From Victivallales bacterium (lineage in GTDB: Bacteria; Verrucomicrobiota; Lentisphaeria; Oligosphaerales; Lenti-02): a DNA stretch of 22,566 bases. The translations under genes were made by a program, and so were the position numbers. The stretch spans positions 1-22,566 of the forward strand of contig JABGQJ010000034.1 of assembly GCA_018648945.1 (NCBI GenBank), given 5' to 3'. The notes under the pieces were generated by a model. It did not search any database and was not told where the DNA came from. It was given only the letters and a program-made list of their open reading frames with translations. How positions within the stretch are numbered: the stretch's first letter is position 1; every line of letters starts with the position of its first letter. This document shows, in pieces, positions 7,211-13,974 of the stretch.

Positions 7211-7798
7211 ATGACCTGTCGCCCAGCCGTTCCGAGCATCCTGTTGTTGGCGTTCGTCTTGCTGGTTGCTGGCTGTCGTGGCCCCCAACTGGTCTCTCGC
7301 CCGATGACCCCGACCGAGTCTAGCTGGGCTGGTGTAATCCAGCGCAGCTATCCCGGTTGGCGTGCGCCGTTCTTTATGCCCAGCCGGGCAGACTGGCAGC
7401 CACGCCCGCCGGAGGACATGGATCTGCCCACCTTTCTGGGGAGCGATGCTGCTCCTGCCGTGGTCCCGAGCCCGACGCTGCGGCCCGGTCGCGTGGCGCC
7501 GGTGGTCCCGACCGTGACCGTGGAAGTCCCCGAACCGGCTCCTATCCCCGTTCCGGTGGCGCCGGTCACCCTCGGCGAGCGGCAGACCGTGATCGACCTC
7601 AGTGTGCCGCACGTTGCGGCGCCCGAGCCCGCGGCCCCAGTGGAGATGGTTCCCCCCATTCGGACCGGCGGGGAGCCGTCAGGACGCCCGGTTGCGCCGG
7701 CGCGATCCGCGGAGCCGAACGTTGAGCCGACCAAGGTCTTGCCGCCACGCGCTTCTCTGAAGGATGTGGAGTTCGTTCCTGCGGACGCCACCAAGTAG
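7211..7798 (+). CDS. Small Pro/Val-rich lipoprotein, function unknown
   Basis: A 195-residue protein whose N-terminus is a lipoprotein signal peptide: a hydrophobic stretch (SILLLAFVLLVAGC) ends in a lipobox Cys at about residue 22. The rest is low-complexity and rich in Pro, Val and Ala (for example VPEPAPIPVPVAPVTLG), with no family I recognise. Such a composition suggests an extended, disordered periplasmic chain, perhaps a spacer or a cell-wall-associated protein. GGAGG at 7197-7201 supports the ATG at 7211. The gene is 53 bases after fabF and 47 before the pgpH-like gene, so it is probably co-transcribed. The frame has no internal stops, and the signal peptide argues that it is real. Confidence 0.7.
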   Translation: MTCRPAVPSILLLAFVLLVAGCRGPQLVSRPMTPTESSWAGVIQRSYPGWRAPFFMPSRADWQPRPPEDMDLPTFLGSDAAPAVVPSPTLRPGRVAPVVPTVTVEVPEPAPIPVPVAPVTLGERQTVIDLSVPHVAAPEPAAPVEMVPPIRTGGEPSGRPVAPARSAEPNVEPTKVLPPRASLKDVEFVPADATK

Positions 7799-7845
7799 CC
7801 CCTTGCTCCGTCGTTGGTACTCTGCGGCGGGAAGGATTGTCCGCG

Positions 7846-10257
7846 ATGCGATGGTGGCCCACATTCGGCCGTAGTGCGAAAGCGACCCGCCGCAAGGCAC
7901 CGCACGGTACGCTCGCCCGGGAACGCGCCCAGCGTCGGGATGCCGGTGCCGCCCGGCGTCGCCGTGGGCATATGTCGTGGGCAGTTTTGCTGCTCATGCT
8001 GGCCCTGGGAACGGTTGCGTCGGTCACCGTCATGTACCGGCGGACGCCGATGGCCCTGCACTATGTGGTCGGTCAGGTGACGGACCGCTATGTCTATAGC
8101 ACGGTGAGCTTCCAATACGTGGACGTGGGCCAGACTGCGAAGCGTCGGGAACAGGCGGCGCAGCGAGTGCCGCCGGTGTACCGTCGGAATCCCCTGGTGG
8201 TGGAATCTGCCGTTCAGGTGCTGAACGAGCTGCGGCAAGTGCTGGGGGACGTCTCCCCTCCAGTCGTGGTTGGTGACGAGCCCGACACGTCGCGGGCCCA
8301 GAGCCTGGTGGCCCAGCTCGACGTTGCCGGCCGCGAACTTCTGGCGGAGGCCTTGGAGGCGGAGGCCGCCCAGAAGGTGCTGCGGGAGCTGATCGAGACG
8401 GCCCTGCATGCCGGGATCGCCAACCGCGAGGACATCGAGGAACTGGTGGCCGATGGCGGCGAGGAAGCTCGTATCACGTTGATGCTCGACGAAGGCGGCA
8501 ACGTCTGGAGCCCACCGGTCGTCGCACGGGATCTGCGGACCCCGGAAGATGTGGTGCCTACTGTCTGCGACCGCTTCTTGGCTAGCTACCCGAAGCAGGC
8601 GGACTCCCTGCGACCCCTGCTGGCGAAGGTCGTCGCGGCGGTCCTGCAAGCGAATCTGACCTACCACACCACCGGCACGCGGGAGGCCCGGCAGCAAGCC
8701 AAGGATGCAGTCGAGGAGGTCACCCGGACCGTGCCGCCGAACGAAGTGTTGCTCAGGCCCGGACAGGTGCTGGTCCGGGATGATCTGGTGAAGCTGACTT
8801 CCCATCACCGCGCAGTATACGAGGACCGGCAGAGCCGCCGCCATCTGCTCGATCAGCTGGTCACGATGCTGTTGTGCATGGTTCTCGTCGGCGGCGCTGC
8901 CGCCTGTCTGACGATCTCGGTGCCAGCCGTCGTGCGTGACCGGGGCATGCTGGGAGCACTGATCCTTGGCCTCTCGCTGCAGATGGTGCTGACCCGTACC
9001 ACGGCGAACCTCTACTTCCTCTGGCTGGGCTCGTCTCCCTTCGTCTACTCGGCGTTGCCGCTGGCGTTTTCGGCCATGCTGTTGACGCCGCTGATCGGTG
9101 CTCCGGCGGCGGTCTGGTCTGGTGTGCTTGGGGCCGTGGTGGCTGGCCTGCAGAGCGACGAGACGGCCGCGTTCCGCATCTTCCTGGTCGGGACCGCTGC
9201 AACTCTGGTTGCCACGTACATGATCCAGGGCGCGCGCCGGCGGGCACAGATCTACCGGGCTGGCTTGGCGGCGGGCGGGGCGACGTTCCTGCTGGAGCTG
9301 CTCTTCGCGTTCCGCGCCGGGCTGGTGGGTGCCGCCGTTCCCCAGGTTCTGCTCTCGCTTTCGGTCCACGCCCTGCTCAGCGGCATGGCGGTGGCGATTT
9401 CCGTCTCGGCGCTCCTGCCGCTTTTCGAGTTCATCTTTGGTCTGGTCACGGACGTCACCTTGCTGGAACTGACCGATCTGAATCACCCGGCTCTCAGACG
9501 CCTGCAACTGGAGGCGCCGGGCACCTACCATCACTCGATCACCATGGCCACGGTGGTGGAGCAGGCAGCCGAAGCCATCGGTGCCAACCCCCTGCTGGCT
9601 CGGGTATGCGCCTATTTCCACGACATCGGGAAACTGAGCAAACCACACTATTTCACCGAGAACAACCGGGAAGGGAATCCGCACGATGAACTGACCCCGC
9701 GGATGAGTAGTCTGGTCATCCTGAACCATGTCAAGGAGGGGATGGATCTGGCGCGGCTGTACAAACTGAAGAGGCCGATTCGGGAGGCGATCGAGCAGCA
9801 CCACGGCACGACGCTCGTCTCGTTCTTCTATCAGAAAGCGCAGAAGGCCGGCAATGGCGGCGATTCCTCCAGTGTCCAGGAAGGGGACTACCGGTACCCC
9901 GGTCCGCGTCCGATTCGCCGGGAGATCGCGATTCTCAGCATCGCCGACTGCTGCGAGGCGGCGGCGCGCTCGCTGGCTCGGCCCACGCCCGAGCGGATTG
10001 GGGCGTTGGTGGATCAGCTTGTCGTGAACCGGGTTCGCGACCACCAGTTGGACAATGCCGAACTGACATTTGCCGAACTGACCATTGTCCGACGCTGCAT
10101 CGTGCGCACCCTCACCGCCATGATGCATACCCGCATCTCCTATCCCCCCAGCGACGAGGAGAAGGATGAACGTCCTGCTCACCAAAGTGTGCCGCCGAGC
10201 ACCGCTGAGAAGACGAAGCGTCCTGCTGAGGATGCTCAACCAGGCGGCGATTCGTAG
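7846..10257 (+). CDS. pgpH: 7TM-HD family phosphohydrolase (PgpH/YqfF-like)
   Basis: An 803-residue inner-membrane protein of the 7TMR-HDED plus HD class. Members such as Listeria PgpH hydrolyse cyclic di-AMP. The layout is a basic cytoplasmic start, a first membrane segment (about residues 45-62, AVLLLMLALGTVASVTVM) and an extracytoplasmic domain of some 260 residues. A seven-helix membrane region then covers about residues 340-545. The cytoplasmic HD domain begins with the 'APGTYHHSITMATVVEQAAE' segment (His562, His563) and has His592-Asp593 in 'YFHDIGKLSKPHYF'. The ATG at 7846 has GAAGGA at 7831-7836; a TTG at 7837 is less well placed. The family core ends near 'MMHTRISYP', so the last 35 residues or so are an extension read over the start of ybeY. 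YbeY is the usual downstream neighbour. The c-di-AMP activity is inferred from the family. Confidence 0.88.
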   Translation: MRWWPTFGRSAKATRRKAPHGTLARERAQRRDAGAARRRRGHMSWAVLLLMLALGTVASVTVMYRRTPMALHYVVGQVTDRYVYSTVSFQYVDVGQTAKRREQAAQRVPPVYRRNPLVVESAVQVLNELRQVLGDVSPPVVVGDEPDTSRAQSLVAQLDVAGRELLAEALEAEAAQKVLRELIETALHAGIANREDIEELVADGGEEARITLMLDEGGNVWSPPVVARDLRTPEDVVPTVCDRFLASYPKQADSLRPLLAKVVAAVLQANLTYHTTGTREARQQAKDAVEEVTRTVPPNEVLLRPGQVLVRDDLVKLTSHHRAVYEDRQSRRHLLDQLVTMLLCMVLVGGAAACLTISVPAVVRDRGMLGALILGLSLQMVLTRTTANLYFLWLGSSPFVYSALPLAFSAMLLTPLIGAPAAVWSGVLGAVVAGLQSDETAAFRIFLVGTAATLVATYMIQGARRRAQIYRAGLAAGGATFLLELLFAFRAGLVGAAVPQVLLSLSVHALLSGMAVAISVSALLPLFEFIFGLVTDVTLLELTDLNHPALRRLQLEAPGTYHHSITMATVVEQAAEAIGANPLLARVCAYFHDIGKLSKPHYFTENNREGNPHDELTPRMSSLVILNHVKEGMDLARLYKLKRPIREAIEQHHGTTLVSFFYQKAQKAGNGGDSSSVQEGDYRYPGPRPIRREIAILSIADCCEAAARSLARPTPERIGALVDQLVVNRVRDHQLDNAELTFAELTIVRRCIVRTLTAMMHTRISYPPSDEEKDERPAHQSVPPSTAEKTKRPAEDAQPGGDS

Positions 10258-10642
10258 CGGGTTGGCCGAGCGCTTTGGGCCGGCCGACGAACTGCATGTC
10301 ATTCTCGTCTCCGCAGACGAGATCGCGGTTCTGAACGGGGCGCATCTGGGCCATGCGGGCAGCACCGACGTCATCGCCTTCGACTTGGCCGAAGACATGC
10401 CCGTCCCTGGTGAACCCCGGCAGATCGGCGAGATCTATGTCTGCGTGGACGTGGCCATGGCGATGGGGGCGAAGCTCGGCACTGGCACGGCCTACGAGTT
10501 GGTCCTCTACTGCGTCCACGGCATGCTGCATCTGGCTGGCTTGGACGACCACGAACCCGCAGACAGGGAGCGCATGCGGGCGGGCGAGGCGAGAATCATG
10601 GGGCGACTCCGCGACATCCTGGATTTCCGGGATATTTTGTGA
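10166..10642 (+). CDS. ybeY: Endoribonuclease YbeY
   Basis: YbeY is a metal-dependent endoribonuclease involved in rRNA maturation and 70S quality control. The 158-residue product has the zinc-site motif 'HGMLHLAGLDDHEPADRERM' (His118, His122 and a third His near 129). It also has the family segments 'DELHVILVSADEIAVLN', 'STDVIAFDLAED' and 'QIGEIYVCVDVA'. The ATG at 10166 has GAGGAG at 10156-10161. This start lies inside the 3' end of the pgpH-like gene and gives a 92-base overlap in a different frame. The N-terminal residues 'VCRRAPLRRRSVLLRML' resemble those of other YbeY proteins, so the overlap seems genuine. pgpH-ybeY adjacency is widely conserved. Confidence 0.92.
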   Translation: MNVLLTKVCRRAPLRRRSVLLRMLNQAAIRSGLAERFGPADELHVILVSADEIAVLNGAHLGHAGSTDVIAFDLAEDMPVPGEPRQIGEIYVCVDVAMAMGAKLGTGTAYELVLYCVHGMLHLAGLDDHEPADRERMRAGEARIMGRLRDILDFRDIL

Positions 10643-10657
10643 GGCAGTGGAGCAGGT

Positions 10658-10720
10658 GAGGGCCCGGCCCCTCGCGCCGGCCTCCCGCATACCCGTGTGG
10701 GCTCCCCTGGTGGGTGCCCA
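10658..10720 (+). other. Two stem-loops between ybeY and the CorC-like gene
   Basis: In the 105-base gap, GAGGG (10658-10662) pairs with CCCTC (10669-10673). Further on, TGGGC-T-CCC (10698-10706) pairs with GGG-T-GCCCA (10712-10720) across a single T/T mismatch, around the loop CTGGT. Neither is followed by a T-run (the second is followed by AAA), so they look like mRNA-processing or stability elements more than terminators. Confidence 0.35.
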
Positions 10721-10747
10721 AAACCGCAGCTAGACAAGAAGCAACGA

Positions 10748-12049
10748 ATGGATGTCGAGACCTGGGTCGTATGGGGTGGCGCGTGTGGGAGCGTGGTTGC
10801 CATCGGCTTGTCAGTCACGTGGCTGGCTCTGACCAGTTTCACGGGTGGAAAGGCACGACGCCTGGAGTCGCAGAACCGGGATCTGGCCGAACGGCTGGAG
10901 TTTTGGCTGTCCAGGCGGGATGAGTACCGTGTTCTGCTGCGCCTGCTCCTGCTGATGAACTGCTGCTTCCTGCTGTTCTGCTATGCTGCCTGGGACGCGA
11001 GTTGCCGGGCGGGGCAGGCCAGCCCGATGGTGCGTTTTGGCGTGCCGGGCGTCATTGCGGTGCTGTTCTTCGCACTCTCCGAGTTCTTGGGGCACCACCT
11101 TTCGACGGTCAATGCGGGGCGCTTGCTGGCGGCCGTGAAGCCTGTGGTGTGGGGGCTGGCGATTCTGTTCTTTCCCCTTACCCTCGCGATCCGCTTCAGC
11201 CATCGCTGGGCCGAGAAGTGGCACGAAAGGCGTGCGGAAGAGCACGGCAAGGCCACGGCCGAAGACGAGATCATGTCGCTGATTGAACGAGATGCCGAGG
11301 AAGACGAGGACGGAGCCGAACTGGAGGACGACGAGCGCCGAATGATCCGGGGCATCTTCGATCTGGACGAGACCCCAGTGCACGAGATCATGACCCCTCG
11401 CGTGGATGTGGATGCCATCGGCGAGGATGCCACACTGGTGGAAGTGAAGGCCCGGATCATCGCCTCGGGGCATAGTCGCATCCCAGTCTACCGGGAGACG
11501 ATCGACCATGTGGTCGGGGTCATCTATGCCAAGGATCTGCTCGACGAGGCGCGAATCGAGGCCGCCGATTCCCTCTCCCAACTGCAGCACCAGCCAGTGT
11601 TCATCCCCGAGACCAAGAACGTAGGGGATCTCCTGGCCGAGTTCCAGGCCAGTCGGAACCACTTTGGCGTCGTCCTCGACGAGTATGGCGGCACTGCGGG
11701 GCTGGTCACCTTCGAGGATATTTTGGAGGAGATCGTGGGTGAGATTCAGGATGAATACGACACCGACGAGGTCCAGCCGGTAACCCAGTCGCTTCCGGAT
11801 GGCTTCCACGTGGTGGACGCTCGCCTGACCATGGACGAAGTGAACGAAGCCCTGGATGTGGAACTGCCGGAGGGCGAGTCCTACGACACCCTGGCCGGCT
11901 ATGTGGCCGCCCAGTGCGGGCACATACCGAGGCAGGGGGAGACGGGGCGAACCGACATGGTGGAGTTCGAGATCCTGGAGGCGGACCCAAGACGCGTATT
12001 GAAGCTCAAAGTCAGAAGAATCGACGAGGATGATCGGGGCGACGCCTGA
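10748..12049 (+). CDS. CorC/HlyC-like CBS-domain membrane protein (CNNM type)
   Basis: A 433-residue protein with an N-terminal membrane region of four likely helices (about residues 6-28, 60-80, 95-115 and 130-150). An acidic linker follows, then two CBS domains (about 200-325). The CBS region opens with 'DETPVHEIMTPRVDVDAI' and contains 'SGHSRIPVYRETIDHVVGVI' and 'VVLDEYGGTAGLVTFEDILE'. A C-terminal CorC_HlyC domain (about 335-425) contains 'FHVVDARLTMDEVNEAL' and 'YDTLAGYV'. Relatives are linked to magnesium and cobalt transport or export. The membrane part is divergent: the usual Ser-Ala-x-Glu-Thr-Ala segment of the CNNM/DUF21 domain is not visible, though 'ALSEFLGHHLSTVNAGRLL' resembles its late part. 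The ATG at 10748 has only a weak AAGAAG upstream; an ORF start at 10697 would add 17 unlike residues. ybeY next to a corC-like gene is a common arrangement. Confidence 0.85.
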   Translation: MDVETWVVWGGACGSVVAIGLSVTWLALTSFTGGKARRLESQNRDLAERLEFWLSRRDEYRVLLRLLLLMNCCFLLFCYAAWDASCRAGQASPMVRFGVPGVIAVLFFALSEFLGHHLSTVNAGRLLAAVKPVVWGLAILFFPLTLAIRFSHRWAEKWHERRAEEHGKATAEDEIMSLIERDAEEDEDGAELEDDERRMIRGIFDLDETPVHEIMTPRVDVDAIGEDATLVEVKARIIASGHSRIPVYRETIDHVVGVIYAKDLLDEARIEAADSLSQLQHQPVFIPETKNVGDLLAEFQASRNHFGVVLDEYGGTAGLVTFEDILEEIVGEIQDEYDTDEVQPVTQSLPDGFHVVDARLTMDEVNEALDVELPEGESYDTLAGYVAAQCGHIPRQGETGRTDMVEFEILEADPRRVLKLKVRRIDEDDRGDA

Positions 12050-12084
12050 TTGCCCTCACCCTAGGAAAGGGACCTCCCTGCCTC

Positions 12085-13425
12085 ATGTGGAAGAGCCTCA
12101 CCATACTCATTGCCGTGGCCTTCATGCTTGCGTTCGAGCGGGTCGCGATCGGGCTGATGACCCGCTGCGAGTCAGGACGCCGATGGATCGTTCGCCATCG
12201 GTTCATGCACCCCAACTCGATCTCTCTGATTCGCATCCCGATGGGGCTGGTCAGCATCCTGCTCCTTTGGCTGGAGATGCCGTCAACCGCCATTCTCTGG
12301 TTTGCTTTCTGGATGATCACCGACCTCACCGATGGCACGATCGCCCGTTGCTGCGATCTGACCACCGAGACCGGCAAGTGGCTGGATCCCCTCAGCGACA
12401 AGTGCATGTACTTCCCGGTTCTCCTCTACTTCGCCATCGCGCCGGTGCCGAAGGGGTTGCCCCTGCTGTGGGTGCTGGCCCTGATCGTGATCGACTCGGT
12501 CGGGCAGGCGTCGCGCCTGTTTTCCGCGAAGAAGGCAGCCAACTACTTCGGCAAGGCGAAGACGGCGCTAGTCACCATTCTGCTGTCGGTGCTGGGCTTG
12601 GACATTATCGGGGAAGTGCCCTTCCTGGGGGAGCATCTTCTCCAGCTGCTCACGGCGACTTGCACGATTCTGGCATTCTTCTCCCTCTACTGCAAGGTGA
12701 TCCCGGACAACTGGTATGCGAACTCGATGACGCTGGCCAATTTCGTCTGCGGCTTGGCGTCGATCTGCCGGGTGCACGCAGGGGAGCCGGTGCAGGCGCT
12801 GATCCTGATTTTCGCGGGGCAGATGTTCGACCTCTTCGATGGTCGCCTGGCGCGGCGCTTCGGTTCCACGCGACGAGGCCCGATGTACGATGACATCGCC
12901 GACGGCACGAGCTTCGGTTTCGCTCTTGGCTACCTGATCTACTGGCTGCTCGCGGAGTATGGCCTGCCTGTCCCCTTGGCGTCGGGTGTGGCCATACTGT
13001 ACGTGTTCGCAGTGATCTATCGCCTCTACCGCTTCCTTCATCCGACCCGCGAGATGCCACCAGGGATCTTCCAGGGCATGCCAGCGCCGGCTGGCGCGAT
13101 GTTGGCCGGCTCCTCGGTTCTCCTGTGCAGTGACGTCTCGCCCTGGTGGTCAGCAGTCCTGGTGGTGCTCACGGCGCTGCTGTTGGTCTCCAGTATCCCC
13201 TACCGCCATTTTGGGCAGCACATGTGGCCGTCTCTGCCGCGCACGCTGAAGCTGCTGTTCGGCCTGCTCCTGCTGATCTTCGTCAACCTGGCCATCGCCA
13301 ACCGCGAGTATGCCATTCTGTTCCGGCGCTACTGCTTCCTGATGGCCAGTCTCTACGCCGTCAGCGGTATCGATTACCGGGGTGCGCGCGGTCGCCGTCG
13401 GAAGGACGAGCCGGAAGGGGAGTGA
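12085..13425 (+). CDS. Fused double CDP-alcohol phosphatidyltransferase (PgsA-like + PssA-like)
   Basis: A 446-residue integral membrane protein with two complete CDP-alcohol phosphatidyltransferase cores. The first has Asp80-x2-Asp83-Gly84-x2-Ala87-Arg88-x8-Gly97-x3-Asp101-x3-Asp105. Its 'HPNSISLIRIPMGL' start and 'TGKWLDPLSDK' resemble phosphatidylglycerophosphate synthase. The second has Asp249-x2-Asp252-Gly253-x2-Ala256-Arg257-x7-Gly265-x3-Asp269-x3-Asp273. With 'MTLANFVCGLASI', 'DGTSFGFALGYL' and 'FQGMPAPAGA' it resembles phosphatidylserine synthase. Single-domain enzymes are about 180-240 residues, so this is about twice that length. The second motif is one residue shorter than the canonical x8 spacing. 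The likely role is to make both PGP and PS (or related head groups) from CDP-diacylglycerol. GGAAAGGG precedes the ATG at a rather long distance. It ends the plus-strand lipid block. Confidence 0.88.
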   Translation: MWKSLTILIAVAFMLAFERVAIGLMTRCESGRRWIVRHRFMHPNSISLIRIPMGLVSILLLWLEMPSTAILWFAFWMITDLTDGTIARCCDLTTETGKWLDPLSDKCMYFPVLLYFAIAPVPKGLPLLWVLALIVIDSVGQASRLFSAKKAANYFGKAKTALVTILLSVLGLDIIGEVPFLGEHLLQLLTATCTILAFFSLYCKVIPDNWYANSMTLANFVCGLASICRVHAGEPVQALILIFAGQMFDLFDGRLARRFGSTRRGPMYDDIADGTSFGFALGYLIYWLLAEYGLPVPLASGVAILYVFAVIYRLYRFLHPTREMPPGIFQGMPAPAGAMLAGSSVLLCSDVSPWWSAVLVVLTALLLVSSIPYRHFGQHMWPSLPRTLKLLFGLLLLIFVNLAIANREYAILFRRYCFLMASLYAVSGIDYRGARGRRRKDEPEGE

Positions 13426-13427
13426 TC

Positions 13428-13958
13428 TCACCCCTCGATCGGGAAGTCCACTGGGTCCAGTAGGTGGGTGGGCTCGGGGAAGAGCTGTTGCGCCAGTTCG
13501 GCCAGCGTGCTTCCCAAGACCGGATGCCGGAAGTCGGGCAGCAATTCGGCGGCGGGAAGCAGGACGAAATCCCGCTCGAGCAGGTCGCGGTCGGGCAGGC
13601 CGAGCTGCGCGTTGGGTTCGGCCCCATGGACGAGTAGGTCCAGATCGAGAGTGCGGGATGCATAGGCGTGCTCGTCTGCGCGTCTGCGTCCCGCGCGGTT
13701 CTCGATTTCTCGCAAGGCGCGCTTCACTGTGGGGGCAGGCAGCGGCGTGCGGGCGGCGACGACGCCGTTGGCGTAGCGGGGCTGGTCGAGGCCCTTGAGC
13801 GGGATGGTCCAGTGGATGGTGGACACCCGCAGATCGGTGAAGGCCAGGCGCAGCTCGCGCAAAGCCATGGGGACATGCGTCTCGGGCCTCAGGTTGCTGC
13901 CGACCCCGATCAGGATCGTGACGGAGGGGGAGGCGGGCTTTTCTGGATCGGTGGGCAA
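13428..13958 (-). CDS. folK: HPPK, folate pyrophosphokinase FolK
   Basis: FolK transfers pyrophosphate from ATP to 6-hydroxymethyl-7,8-dihydropterin in folate synthesis. The 176-residue product has the family start 'TILIGVGSNLRPE', 'QPRYANGVVAART' (the 'F-N-V' substrate segment) and the magnesium-binding Asp pair in 'YASRTLDLDLLVHG'. 'LLERDFVLLPAAELLPDFRHP' follows, like the usual 'R-FVL-PL-EIAP---HP'. No ATG precedes the first beta strand. The best start is the TTG at 13956-13958, 16 bases after the stop of the upstream glycosidase, and its ribosome site is poor. Its stop is two bases from that of the convergent phosphatidyltransferase gene. Confidence 0.9.
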   Translation of the reverse strand: MPTDPEKPASPSVTILIGVGSNLRPETHVPMALRELRLAFTDLRVSTIHWTIPLKGLDQPRYANGVVAARTPLPAPTVKRALREIENRAGRRRADEHAYASRTLDLDLLVHGAEPNAQLGLPDRDLLERDFVLLPAAELLPDFRHPVLGSTLAELAQQLFPEPTHLLDPVDFPIEG

Positions 13959-13974
13959 GGGAGGGGGCCTGTGG

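Noticed and set aside
7348..10398. A 1016-codon open frame on the minus strand opposite the lipoprotein, pgpH-like and ybeY genes
   Set aside because: It is exactly antisense to three recognisable genes, has no family motif and is rich in His, Gln, Arg and Gly. This is typical of a GC-driven shadow frame.
10511..10560. Apparent extra residue in the YbeY zinc motif (Gly-Leu-Asp-Asp-His)
   Set aside because: I believe Asp-Asp-His endings occur in other YbeY proteins, and the rest of the motif is intact, so it is not strong evidence of altered function.
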